Of a stretch of DNA of 64,000 nucleotides, positions 1-8,672 are shown one piece after another; the stretch's first letter is position 1, and every line of letters starts with the position of its first letter. Position numbers and translations under genes: made by a program. The DNA lies in NCBI GenBank assembly GCA_903925975.1, contig CAIYHG010000145.1, positions 47,218 through 111,217 of the forward strand, read 5' to 3'. This stretch comes from an uncultured Acidobacteriia bacterium (GTDB taxonomy: Bacteria; Acidobacteriota; Terriglobia; Bryobacterales; Bryobacteraceae). The notes under the pieces were generated by a model that had not been told where the DNA came from, made no database searches, and worked only from the letters and a program-made list of their open reading frames with translations.

Positions 1-967
1 TCGGGTACTTGCGTTCCAGGAAGTAGTCGCGCTCGTTTTCGGGAATCTGCGATGCGGCGCGCGCATCGCCCTTCTTCAAGGGCACCCATACGCGCCCGTC
101 GTTGCGGAGCGATTCGCTCATCAGGGTGAGCTTCGATTGGTAATCACCCGAAACCGGGATGCAGGTGGGGTGGATCTGCGTGAAGCACGGGTTGGCGAAC
201 AGGGCGCCGCGCTTGTGCGCGCGCCAGATCGCCGTGGCGTTGCAGTTCTTGGCGTTGGTCGAGAGGTAATACGCGTTCCCGTACCCGCCGGTGCCTAGAA
301 CCACCGCGTCCCCGAAGAACGATTCCACCTTGCCCGTGAGCAGGTCGCGCGTGACGATGCCGCGCGCTTTGCCGTCGATCACGATCACGTCGAGCATTTC
401 GGTGCGCGGGTGCATCTCGACAGTACCCAGGCCGATCTGGCGTTCCAGGGCCTGATAGGCGCCCAGCAGGAGTTGCTGCCCCGTCTGGCCGCGGGCGTAG
501 AACGTGCGCGAAACCTGCGCGCCGCCGAACGAGCGATTATCCAGATACCCGGAATACTCACGGGCAAACGGCACGCCCTGGCCGACGCACTGGTCGATGA
601 TATTCACGCTGACTTGCGCCAGGCGGTATACGTTGGACTCCCGCGCCCGGAAGTCGCCGCCTTTCACCGTGTCGTAGAAAAGGCGGTAGATGCTGTCGCC
701 GTCGTTGTGGTAGTTCTTGGCGGCGTTGATTCCGCCCTGCGCGGCAATGCTATGCGCGCGCCGCGGCGAATCCTGATAGCAGAAGCACTTAACGTTGTAG
801 CCCAGTTCCGCCAGGCTGGCGGCCGCGGAACCTCCCGCGAGGCCGGTACCCACAACGATGATGGTGTGCTTCCGCTTATTGGCCGGATTCACCAGTTTCA
901 GATTGAAACGATGCCGGTCCCAGCGCGTTTCAATAGGGCCAGTCGGGCATTTCGAATCGAGTAGCAT
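1..967 (-). CDS. sdhA: Succinate dehydrogenase/fumarate reductase flavoprotein subunit, 3' end outside the window
   Basis: Minus-strand translation from CAT 965-967 gives [16 protein letters not shown]...[62 protein letters not shown]..., an FAD-binding SdhA signature. It runs off the window edge, so it is missing from the ORF track. Confidence 0.95.
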   Translation of the reverse strand, partial: MLLDSKCPTGPIETRWDRHRFNLKLVNPANKRKHTIIVVGTGLAGGSAAASLAELGYNVKCFCYQDSPRRAHSIAAQGGINAAKNYHNDGDSIYRLFYDTVKGGDFRARESNVYRLAQVSVNIIDQCVGQGVPFAREYSGYLDNRSFGGAQVSRTFYARGQTGQQLLLGAYQALERQIGLGTVEMHPRTEMLDVIVIDGKARGIVTRDLLTGKVESFFGDAVVLGTGGYGNAYYLSTNAKNCNATAIWRAHKRGALFANPCFTQIHPTCIPVSGDYQSKLTLMSESLRNDGRVWVPLKKGDARAASQIPENERDYFLERKYP

Positions 968-980
968 TCGCGTTCCTCAC

Positions 981-1694
981 CTATACCTTCAACCAGCCGG
1001 CCAGGCACGCGACCGGAATGGAAATATTCCCCAAAGCAATTACGATGGCGCACAGCGCCGCGAACTTCTTCAGCAGGGGCGTGTACCGCGGGTGGCTTAC
1101 GCCAACCGACTGAAACATACTCCAGATGCCGTGATAGAGGTGCGTACAAAGCAGACTGATCGCCAGAATGTAGAACCCTGCGACAAGCGGGTTCTGAAAC
1201 CCGGTGATCACGTTATAGTGCACGTCGGGCGAGAGGAAGGCGCCGCCTTCCACCTCATGCAGGGGAAGCACGCTGCCCACGGTCAGATGCAGCACGTGGA
1301 AGGTCACGAACGCGCCGACGATGGGTCCGCTCCAGATCATGGTGCGGGCCGCGTAGGATGCCGGCACGTCGTCTTTCTTGAAATAGCCAATGGGGCGCGC
1401 GGCGCGATTCTGCAACCAGAGCTGCACCGACGCCGTGATGTGCAACCCGACGCAGACCAGCAGGAACGTCCGCGCCATCAACAGCGCGATGGCGTTTGCC
1501 GGGTTGTGTAGAAATGCCGCGTACTTATTGATCTGCGTGGGGTCGCTCGAATAGATCTGCAAATTTCCAAGCAGATGCGCGACCACATAGCCAAAAAGAA
1601 CCAGCCCGGTCACTGCCATGACTGCCTTCTTGCCGATCGGCGCCTCGTAGAAACCCACGGCCCGGTGAATCGGGCGAATTGCGATAGAGCTCAT
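981..1694 (-). CDS. sdhC: Succinate dehydrogenase cytochrome b558 subunit
   Basis: MSSIAIRPIHRAVGFYEAPIGKKAVMAVTGLVLFGYVVAHLLGNLQIY..., multi-TM b558 family; immediately upstream of sdhA. Start trimmed from the ORF (981..1805). Confidence 0.9.
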   Translation of the reverse strand: MSSIAIRPIHRAVGFYEAPIGKKAVMAVTGLVLFGYVVAHLLGNLQIYSSDPTQINKYAAFLHNPANAIALLMARTFLLVCVGLHITASVQLWLQNRAARPIGYFKKDDVPASYAARTMIWSGPIVGAFVTFHVLHLTVGSVLPLHEVEGGAFLSPDVHYNVITGFQNPLVAGFYILAISLLCTHLYHGIWSMFQSVGVSHPRYTPLLKKFAALCAIVIALGNISIPVACLAGWLKV

Positions 1695-2034
1695 CCGAAA
1701 ATCCTCTTTTAGAGCGGCTTCGTGCCGCGAGGTTTGGGCGGAACCGTGCCGCCTTGTTGTGTATAGTAACAAACATACGCGGGCGCCTAGGGACGCCTGT
1801 AGCAATTTTCAACGCTTCTAACGCGCCCGCCCGCGCCCGCTTGAGCGATTTAACGCAGCGCGCTTTCCAGAACGGCATTTGCGGCGCGCAACGTCGTTAT
1901 GCGATAAAAGGATATTAAAGTCTTAATTCCAAGGATATTAGACTCCGGGAGCGAAACACAAGACTCGTTCGGGCTGCCCGGCCACCGGCCGCGCGCCGGG
2001 CGCTACAATAGCATTCCGGATTTGAACACCAGTT

Positions 2035-3666
2035 ATGCCGCGGCGCCTTGCCCGGAAACTCATATTATCGATTACGGTCATCGTGGTGATCGTGGCCGGG
2101 GTTTCCGGCCTGGTCAACGTACGCACGGAGGAAGACCAACTCCTCTACACGATGACTTTGGGCGCGGATCAGCTCTCTAAGGCGATCACGAGCTCGACGT
2201 GGCACGCGATGCTGGACGACCACCGCGACGTGGCCTACCAGGTAATGCAAACCATCGCGTTGAAGCAGGGCATCGACCGCATCCGGATGTTCAACCGGAT
2301 GGGGGAAGCGCGCTTCTCCACCAACCCCGCCGACCAAGGCATGAAGCTCGACCGCGCCTCCCCCACCTGCGCGATCTGCCACGCGCCGGACAAACCGCTG
2401 CTCCAGGTGGACCTGACGCGGCGAGTGCGGATTTTCAAGGGCGCCGACGGCCAGCGGCGGCTGGAGATGGTCACCCCCATCTACAACGAAAAATCGTGCA
2501 GCGAGGCGGAGTGCCACGCCCATCCGGCGCAATTGAAGGTGCTGGGCGTGCTCGATCTGGCGCTGTCGCTCGAAAGCGTCGATCGCGAAGTGGCCGGGAT
2601 GCAGTACCGAGTCCTGCTGGTAACGGCCATCGAGATTACGCTGATCGGCCTGTGCGTTATCCTGTTTACCCGCAGATTCCTGGCGCAGCCCATCGCCCGG
2701 CTGATCGAAGGCTGCAAGGCAGTCAGCCGGATGAAGCTGGACAAGCCGCTGGTGCTCGAACACGACAGCGAGGAACTGGACGAATTGGCCCTCTCGTTCA
2801 ACGTGATGCAAGACCGGCTGCGGGCGGCGCTGGAGGAAATCAACGAATTCACGCAGAACTTGGAGACCAAGGTCGAAGAGCGCACGGAGCAATTGAAGGC
2901 CGCCCAGAAGAAGCTGGTTCAGAGCGACCGGCTGGCCTCGCTCGGCCAGCTTTCGGCCAGCGTGGCCCATGAGATCAACAACCCGATTTCGGGCGTGCTG
3001 AACCTCTCCATGCTGCTGCAGCGCATGTTGAAGGGCGAAGGGATTCCGCCCGGCCGCCTGGAGGAGTTCCGGAAGTACCTCGCGCAGATCACTCATGAAA
3101 CCTCGCGGGTGGGCCGCATCGTCTCCGACCTGCTGGCCTTTTCGCGGCGCGGGAAGCCGCAGCGTTCGCCGGCCGATCTGAACAAGATCGTCGGGATGAC
3201 GCTTTCGCTGGTGCAGCACAAGTTGAAGTTGAGCAACGTGGATGCGCGCGTGCATCTGTTCGACGGGCTGCCGGAAGTGCTGTGCGACTCCTCTCAGATT
3301 CAACAGGTTGTAGTGAATCTGGTGCTCAACGCCGCCGAGGCCACCCAGAATAAAGCCGAGAAGCGGGTGGAGATCGAAACGACCATAAACGAAAACTCCG
3401 TGCTGCTCATGGTGACCGACAACGGCGAGGGCATCCCGCCGGAGAACCTCACCAAGATTTTCGATCCCTTCTTCACGACGAAGTCGGACGGCAAGGGAGT
3501 GGGCTTGGGGCTGGCGGTGAGCTATGGCATTATTCAGGCGCACGGCGGCGATATCGAAGTGAAGAGCGGGGTGGGAGCGGGCACGACGTTTACCGTGTCG
3601 CTTCCCCTGGAGCCTCCTCCCCAGCCGGGGGCGCCGAACGCTCTGGAATCGGCGCGCAATGGATGA
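2035..3666 (+). CDS. Membrane sensor histidine kinase with putative c-type heme sensor domain (CxxCH), HAMP, HisKA, HATPase
   Basis: TM, periplasmic domain with CAICH and CSEAECH, second TM, HAMP, H-box (SVAHEINNPISGVL), N/G boxes (NLVLNAAEAT, DNGEGIPPENLTKIFDPFFTTK). Confidence 0.93.
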   Translation: MPRRLARKLILSITVIVVIVAGVSGLVNVRTEEDQLLYTMTLGADQLSKAITSSTWHAMLDDHRDVAYQVMQTIALKQGIDRIRMFNRMGEARFSTNPADQGMKLDRASPTCAICHAPDKPLLQVDLTRRVRIFKGADGQRRLEMVTPIYNEKSCSEAECHAHPAQLKVLGVLDLALSLESVDREVAGMQYRVLLVTAIEITLIGLCVILFTRRFLAQPIARLIEGCKAVSRMKLDKPLVLEHDSEELDELALSFNVMQDRLRAALEEINEFTQNLETKVEERTEQLKAAQKKLVQSDRLASLGQLSASVAHEINNPISGVLNLSMLLQRMLKGEGIPPGRLEEFRKYLAQITHETSRVGRIVSDLLAFSRRGKPQRSPADLNKIVGMTLSLVQHKLKLSNVDARVHLFDGLPEVLCDSSQIQQVVVNLVLNAAEATQNKAEKRVEIETTINENSVLLMVTDNGEGIPPENLTKIFDPFFTTKSDGKGVGLGLAVSYGIIQAHGGDIEVKSGVGAGTTFTVSLPLEPPPQPGAPNALESARNG

Positions 3667-4196
3667 AGTACCTCTACGTGGGCTCCATGGGAGACGTAGA
3701 CCGGGAAGCGGCTGCCGCCATTGGCGAACGCCTGGAGCGCGAGTTCGGCGCGCCCGTCCGGGGCATGGAACTGCCGGACGCGGAGTTCGCCTACAACGCC
3801 GCGCGAAAACAGTGCGGGTCGATTCCCGTTTTGGAGCTGCTGATCCGATCATGCCCGGAAGACGCGCTGAAGTTGATTGCATTGACGGAGCGGGACCTGT
3901 TCATCCCCGTTCTGACGTTCGTTTATGGGCACGCCCAACTCGGCGGGCGCTCGGCGGTTGTATCGCTGGCCCGGCTGCGCCAGGAGTTTTACGGGCTGCC
4001 GCCGAACCAGGAAGTGTTTCTGCACCGCGCGGTGAAAGAGGCGCTTCACGAAACCGGCCACACATTCGGCCTGGTGCATTGCCCGACCACGGCCTGCGCC
4101 ATGTCGCTGGCGACGAATATCCGGCAGATCGATTCGAAGCAGACGGCCTTTTGCGCCGCTTGCGAGGCGCACTGGCGGCGCCGGTCAAGGGAGTGA
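3663..4196 (+). CDS. amzA: Archaemetzincin-family zinc metallopeptidase
   Basis: HETGHTFGLVHCPTTACAM...CAAC matches the archaemetzincin HExxHxxGx3Cx4CxM...CxxC signature. ATGA overlap with the upstream kinase. Confidence 0.9.
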   Translation: MKYLYVGSMGDVDREAAAAIGERLEREFGAPVRGMELPDAEFAYNAARKQCGSIPVLELLIRSCPEDALKLIALTERDLFIPVLTFVYGHAQLGGRSAVVSLARLRQEFYGLPPNQEVFLHRAVKEALHETGHTFGLVHCPTTACAMSLATNIRQIDSKQTAFCAACEAHWRRRSRE

Positions 4197-4200
4197 GGAA

Positions 4201-5559
4201 ATGAAGACCCACTGGCAAATTCTGGTTGTGGACGACGAAGAGGTGATGCGCGAATCGCTGGCCGCCTGGCTTCGCGAAGACGGCTACGCGGTAGACACCG
4301 CCGCCTCGGGGCGTGAGGCCGTGGAGAAGTCGCGCGGGCGCGACTACGCCATCTATTTCGTCGATCTCAAGATGCCCGGCGGCATGGACGGCATCGAAAC
4401 CATGATGCAGATCCGCCAGATTCGGCCGGAAGCCTCGATCATCATCATCACCGCCTACGCCACCGTGGATACGGCCATCGCGGCGATGAAGGAGGGCGCG
4501 CAGGAGTATATCGTCAAGCCCTGCAACCCCGAGGAAATTTCGCTGCTGGTGAGCCGCATCATCAAGGTGAAGAACCTGCAGCGCGAGAACACAATTCTGC
4601 GGAAGAAGCTGACGCGCCAGTATTCGATACAAGACGTTTTCAGCAAGAACCAGCGCATGCACCAGATTCTGAGCCTGGCGGGGGAAGTGGCCAGCCTGCG
4701 CAGCACGGTTCTGATCCAGGGGGAGAGCGGCACCGGCAAGGAGTTGATCGCGCGCGCGATCCACAACTCGGGGGACCGCGCGCAGAAGCCGTTCGTCCCG
4801 GTTTCGTGCGCGGCCCTGGCGGAGACGCTTCTCGAATCCGAGCTGTTCGGGCACGAGAAAGGGTCGTTCACGGGCGCCTCGACGCAGAGACGCGGAAAAT
4901 TCGAATTGGCCGACGGCGGAACGCTGTTCCTGGATGAGATCGGCGACATTTCTCCCAAGGTGCAGGTGGACCTGCTGCGCGTTCTGCAGGAGCGTTCGTT
5001 CTACCGCGTGGGCGGGTCGGAGGAAGTTCGCGTGGATGTGCGCGTGATCGCCGCCACCAACGTCAACCTGCCGCAAGCTGTTGCCGAGGGCAAGTTCCGC
5101 GAGGACCTTTTCTACCGCCTGAACGTCATCGAAATTCAAATCCCGCCTCTGCGCGAACGCCGCGAAGACATCCCGCTGCTGGCGGGCCACTTCCTGGACC
5201 GCCTTTCGCACGAACTGGGGCGGGCCGTCGGCGAGATCACCGAAGGCGCCTTCCGGCTGCTTATGGATTACAACTGGCCGGGCAACGTGCGCGAACTCGA
5301 GAACGCCATCGAGCGCGCCATCGTAACCTGCCGCGGCGCCTCGCTGAGCGAGGAGGATTTCGGCTTCCTCGCGCAGAACAGCCCGGCTCAGAAGGCCTGG
5401 GCCCCTCCCGCCAACATGACGCTCCAGGACATGGAGAAGCAATTGATCACGGCCACGCTCCAGCGAACCGGCGGCAACATTAAGGAGAGCGCCACGGTTC
5501 TGGGGATCGACCGGTCCACTCTCTACGAGAAAATCAAGCGCTACGAAATACAGCGTTAG
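4201..5559 (+). CDS. NtrC-family sigma-54-dependent response regulator
   Basis: Receiver (VVDDEE, VDLKMPGGMDG), AAA+ with GESGTGKE and GAFTGA-like ESELFGHEKGSFTGA, Fis-type HTH at the C-terminus. Confidence 0.96.
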   Translation: MKTHWQILVVDDEEVMRESLAAWLREDGYAVDTAASGREAVEKSRGRDYAIYFVDLKMPGGMDGIETMMQIRQIRPEASIIIITAYATVDTAIAAMKEGAQEYIVKPCNPEEISLLVSRIIKVKNLQRENTILRKKLTRQYSIQDVFSKNQRMHQILSLAGEVASLRSTVLIQGESGTGKELIARAIHNSGDRAQKPFVPVSCAALAETLLESELFGHEKGSFTGASTQRRGKFELADGGTLFLDEIGDISPKVQVDLLRVLQERSFYRVGGSEEVRVDVRVIAATNVNLPQAVAEGKFREDLFYRLNVIEIQIPPLRERREDIPLLAGHFLDRLSHELGRAVGEITEGAFRLLMDYNWPGNVRELENAIERAIVTCRGASLSEEDFGFLAQNSPAQKAWAPPANMTLQDMEKQLITATLQRTGGNIKESATVLGIDRSTLYEKIKRYEIQR

Positions 5560-5563
5560 GCGC

Positions 5564-6154
5564 TTATGGGCGGATGACCTGGCGGCGCCGTATCAGCCAG
5601 AGCGCGCCTAGCGCCATCACCACCAAACTGGCGGAGACCGGTTCGGGAACCGGCTGGAGGAAGGTTCGAATCTCACCGCCGCCATAGAGGTTGGTGTGTA
5701 TATTCAAATAGGTCTGGCTGCTCTGTAGGCCCGTAATCAGCGCCGCCTCAGCGCCCGCTATGGTGCCTCCGTGAGCGGTCACAAATGCAGAGCTGTAGCT
5801 CGATGCCAACGTCAGGTCAAACGTGTTGGAGTACGATCCGGAGGTGACGCCCAGCGGAAACCCCGGAAAGCTCGGCAGGCTCGTCGCCACGCCCGCGTTT
5901 CCGCTCGACACGCAGCAGTGGATATGCGAAGCCGTCGTGGTTCCCAGTAAGCCGGAAAAGACGACGCTCACCTGAAGCAGTTGGCCTACCGTATCGAGCG
6001 TCACCACGGCGGAGCCCACTCCGGGCGAGATATTCGCAGGGCTCTCAAGCGACCCTAATAGCGTCCCCGTAAGCGTGACAATGGCCGCTTGGCTCGCGCC
6101 TGCCAGAGCAAGCAGGCACACTGACAACAATACCGTCTTCTGGAATGCTTTCAC
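5564..6154 (-). CDS. CHRD-domain protein with PEP-CTERM sorting signal
   Basis: Likely GTG start preceded by GGAGGGG. Signal peptide, CHRD-like HIHCC...YLNIHTNLYGGGEIRTFLQ, C-terminal PVPEPVSASLVVMALGALWLIRRRQ. Confidence 0.85.
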   Translation of the reverse strand: MKAFQKTVLLSVCLLALAGASQAAIVTLTGTLLGSLESPANISPGVGSAVVTLDTVGQLLQVSVVFSGLLGTTTASHIHCCVSSGNAGVATSLPSFPGFPLGVTSGSYSNTFDLTLASSYSSAFVTAHGGTIAGAEAALITGLQSSQTYLNIHTNLYGGGEIRTFLQPVPEPVSASLVVMALGALWLIRRRQVIRP

Positions 6155-6353
6155 TATCCCCTCCACACTAACTTGGGTCCGAGTATATGGTTGTGCACGC
6201 GCCAGGTCAAGCGGGCGAGCGATGCTTGCCGTGAGATATCGCACGTGAAGGCGCGAACCGCGGGCCCGCATTCTTGGGCCGTCAGTGGCGCGGGACCTTG
6301 CGTAACTGCGGCGGCCTCAGGCTTTCCCCGGCGGAACGGACGAAGAGGAAGGC

Positions 6354-7001
6354 TCAGTGCCTCACCGCGATCAACGATTTTGCGAGGCCCAGGAACCGTT
6401 CGCGGACGATGCGCGCGCCGGGGAATAGCCGGCGCATCTCGGCGGCGCCGATGAGGCGGATGTCCTGAAGGAAGTGGCGGATGTAGAACTCGCGGCGATC
6501 TGGCGTTACCCGCGAGAGCGCTCTCCACAGGTTGAACCGGGGAACCACGGCGCGCTGCAAGGGCTTCGGCAGCCAGTGGATGAACGGCGTGAACAGGTGC
6601 TGCTCCACCGGGAACCACAGGTTCGGAGTCTGTATCCAATACGCGCGGCCCACGCGCGCCGCCTCGCGCGCGAAATCTTCCTGCCGCGACCTCGAGCCGA
6701 CGTGTTCGATCACGGAGTTACTGAAAACAATGTCGAACGCGCCGTCGCGGAAGGGCAGGCGGCAGCCATCACCAGCCACGCGGATTTCGGGGCCCTCCGG
6801 GGCGACGATTGAGGACGGTATATTGAGCAGAACCACCCGAGGTTGAACCGGGAGAAGCCGCCAGCACTCGGGGGTGCCGCCGATATCGAGGACGGTGCTA
6901 TGCGGGCCGATAGCGAATTCGCGCGCGAAGCGCTCCATGCGGCGGCGGCGGAACCGGAGCGAGAGCCTACCGATTAGAGAGATGGTGTCCGGGGCTGTCA
7001 T
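6354..7001 (-). CDS. Class I SAM-dependent methyltransferase
   Basis: TVLDIGGTPECW...GDGCRLPFRDGAFDIVFSNSVIEHV: SAM-binding motif and methyltransf_11-like post-motifs. Confidence 0.88.
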   Translation of the reverse strand: MTAPDTISLIGRLSLRFRRRRMERFAREFAIGPHSTVLDIGGTPECWRLLPVQPRVVLLNIPSSIVAPEGPEIRVAGDGCRLPFRDGAFDIVFSNSVIEHVGSRSRQEDFAREAARVGRAYWIQTPNLWFPVEQHLFTPFIHWLPKPLQRAVVPRFNLWRALSRVTPDRREFYIRHFLQDIRLIGAAEMRRLFPGARIVRERFLGLAKSLIAVRH

Positions 7002-7291
7002 CTGGTGAGGCGATCACCGCCTGAAGCCAAAGCGCGGGAACGAACCCAATTTCGGGCGAGCGGCGCACGGGGGCGGGAGACAGCTTCGGTCTTTCGTCTG
7101 GATGACGGCAGCATACTTGAGCGGAACGAACCCAATCCGGCAGGCAGCGGGAGCGGATGGGCTTTCCGGCTTTAGTGTAGCGCAGCGGCTGCGGGCGAGA
7201 TGCGTAAGCGGCTGAGAACATTGCGTAAGTTGGCCGTGAACGGGCAGGCCGGAAGGCTTGCTACACTTGGCTGTGCTACCATACCCGCGAT

Positions 7292-7732
7292 ATGGCATGC
7301 CCCTACTTCCGGCCGGAGACGCCGCTGCGGCGCGGGCCGGGGCCGAACGGTTCCATGCTGCCTTTGGGGGATGAATGGACGGGGACCTGCCATGCGGAGC
7401 CAGAGGCGATCCATACCCCTGAGCCAGATACGGCGCGCCGCTGCTGCAATCTCGGGTACGCGCGCGGAACCTGTAGCCGTTTTCCGGGCGGCGGCGAGCC
7501 CGACGCGGTGCGGTTCGCCATCCGTGCAGCCCGGGATGGCGCGCTGCATCTATATTACGTAGTCGAACGGGATCATCACCCTTGGGCCCACGGCGCGATG
7601 GAGTACTCCACGGCGGAGGCGCGGCTCACAGGATATTCCGGCCCCGACCTGCTTCGCTGGCAGGCCGAGGCGTACGCTAGAAGCTACCTGTATCGAAAGG
7701 AGGAAGCTGATGGAAGAGAACACGGCGGGTAA
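7292..7732 (+). CDS. Conserved Cys-rich protein of unknown function
   Basis: MACPYF...C...CCNLGYARGTCSRFP...VRFAI...YVVERDHHPWAHGAMEYS. 23-nt overlap with the downstream thioesterase supports a real, coupled gene. Confidence 0.7.
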   Translation: MACPYFRPETPLRRGPGPNGSMLPLGDEWTGTCHAEPEAIHTPEPDTARRCCNLGYARGTCSRFPGGGEPDAVRFAIRAARDGALHLYYVVERDHHPWAHGAMEYSTAEARLTGYSGPDLLRWQAEAYARSYLYRKEEADGREHGG

Positions 7733-8198
7733 ACCCGTACGCGAGTCGGCTTCGGAATACGCCGAACTGGCCCTGCCCACGGACGCCAACGGTCTCGGTA
7801 ACCTGCTGGGCGGCAAGGTGATGCACCTGGTGGATCTGGCAGGCGCGATGGCCGCCATGCGGCACGCCCGAATGACCGTGGTCACCGCCGCGGTGGACAG
7901 CCTAAGGTTCCATCACCCGGCGCACATCGGAGATCTGGTGATGCTGAGTTCCTCCGTGAACAGGGTCTTCCACACTTCGATGGAAGTCGGGGTGAAGGTG
8001 GTGGCTGAGAACCTGCTGACTGGCGAGCGCGTGCACACGTGTTCCGCCTACCTCACGTTCGTGGCGCTCGATGAAAAAGGTAAAGCGGCTCCGGTTCAAC
8101 CGGTAATCCCGGAGACCGAGACGGAGAAGAAGCGTTATCGGGAAGCGGGGGAACGAAGAGAGTATCGCCTCGCCCAGCGAAATTCGGGAAAAATCTAA
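7710..8198 (+). CDS. Acyl-CoA thioesterase, hotdog fold (YciA/BACH-like)
   Basis: DANGLGNLLGGKVMHLVDLAGAMAAMRHA...VDSLRFHHPAHIGDLVML...: acyl-CoA hydrolase signature. Confidence 0.9.
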   Translation: MEENTAGKPVRESASEYAELALPTDANGLGNLLGGKVMHLVDLAGAMAAMRHARMTVVTAAVDSLRFHHPAHIGDLVMLSSSVNRVFHTSMEVGVKVVAENLLTGERVHTCSAYLTFVALDEKGKAAPVQPVIPETETEKKRYREAGERREYRLAQRNSGKI

Positions 8199-8213
8199 GG
8201 CCGGCCGGGTCCT

Positions 8214-8531
8214 CTAGGCCTCTTTGTACATGTACTTGATGCTGGGCTTGTACAGGAGCAAGTTGGGCCCCTCGGTCCGGTTCACCTTGAGGCAACACTT
8301 GTCGTACCACTCGATGGTTCCGTGGAGCGTTTCCCCATCGCGCAGCACGAACACCATGGGCGTCTTGGCCTGCATCTGCTTGACGTAATAGAAGTTCTCT
8401 GCGTTTGTCTGATCCGGGGGGACGGGTTTCTTTTGCTGTGCCGTCGGTTGCGGCGGGCGGCGCGGAGGCGTGATCTGTTCCTTGATCTCGTTCAGCGACG
8501 GACGAATCAGCTTACGATTGACAGCTTCCAC
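8214..8531 (-). CDS. Hfq/Sm-like RNA-binding protein with extended N-terminus
   Basis: [39 protein letters not shown]...[12 protein letters not shown] resembles Sm1 and Sm2 (compare G..L.G.IE.FD and YKHAIS in Hfq). Confidence 0.7.
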   Translation of the reverse strand: MEAVNRKLIRPSLNEIKEQITPPRRPPQPTAQQKKPVPPDQTNAENFYYVKQMQAKTPMVFVLRDGETLHGTIEWYDKCCLKVNRTEGPNLLLYKPSIKYMYKEA

Positions 8532-8672
8532 GGCTTGCCATCCTTTGAAGTGGACCTAGAATTAGCCGTCGCTATTGGCATCAGCGGGGCGGTGTAGAAT
8601 CGGTGTCCGACTTGCTTGAACTCATAAATAACACATCAACTCTCCCGAATCAATGTGGAAGCTCGGAGGCAG

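Noticed and set aside
2065-3882. 605-aa minus-strand ORF antisense to the histidine kinase
   Set aside because: High-GC shadow ORF (His/Arg/Gln-rich, low complexity); the plus strand encodes an unmistakable kinase.
3901-5442. 513-aa minus-strand ORF
   Set aside because: Antisense shadow of archaemetzincin and NtrC genes, with no domain-like features.
6154-6639. 161-aa minus ORF overlapping the methyltransferase and PEP-CTERM upstream region
   Set aside because: Arg/Pro/Ala-rich, out of frame with both supported genes.
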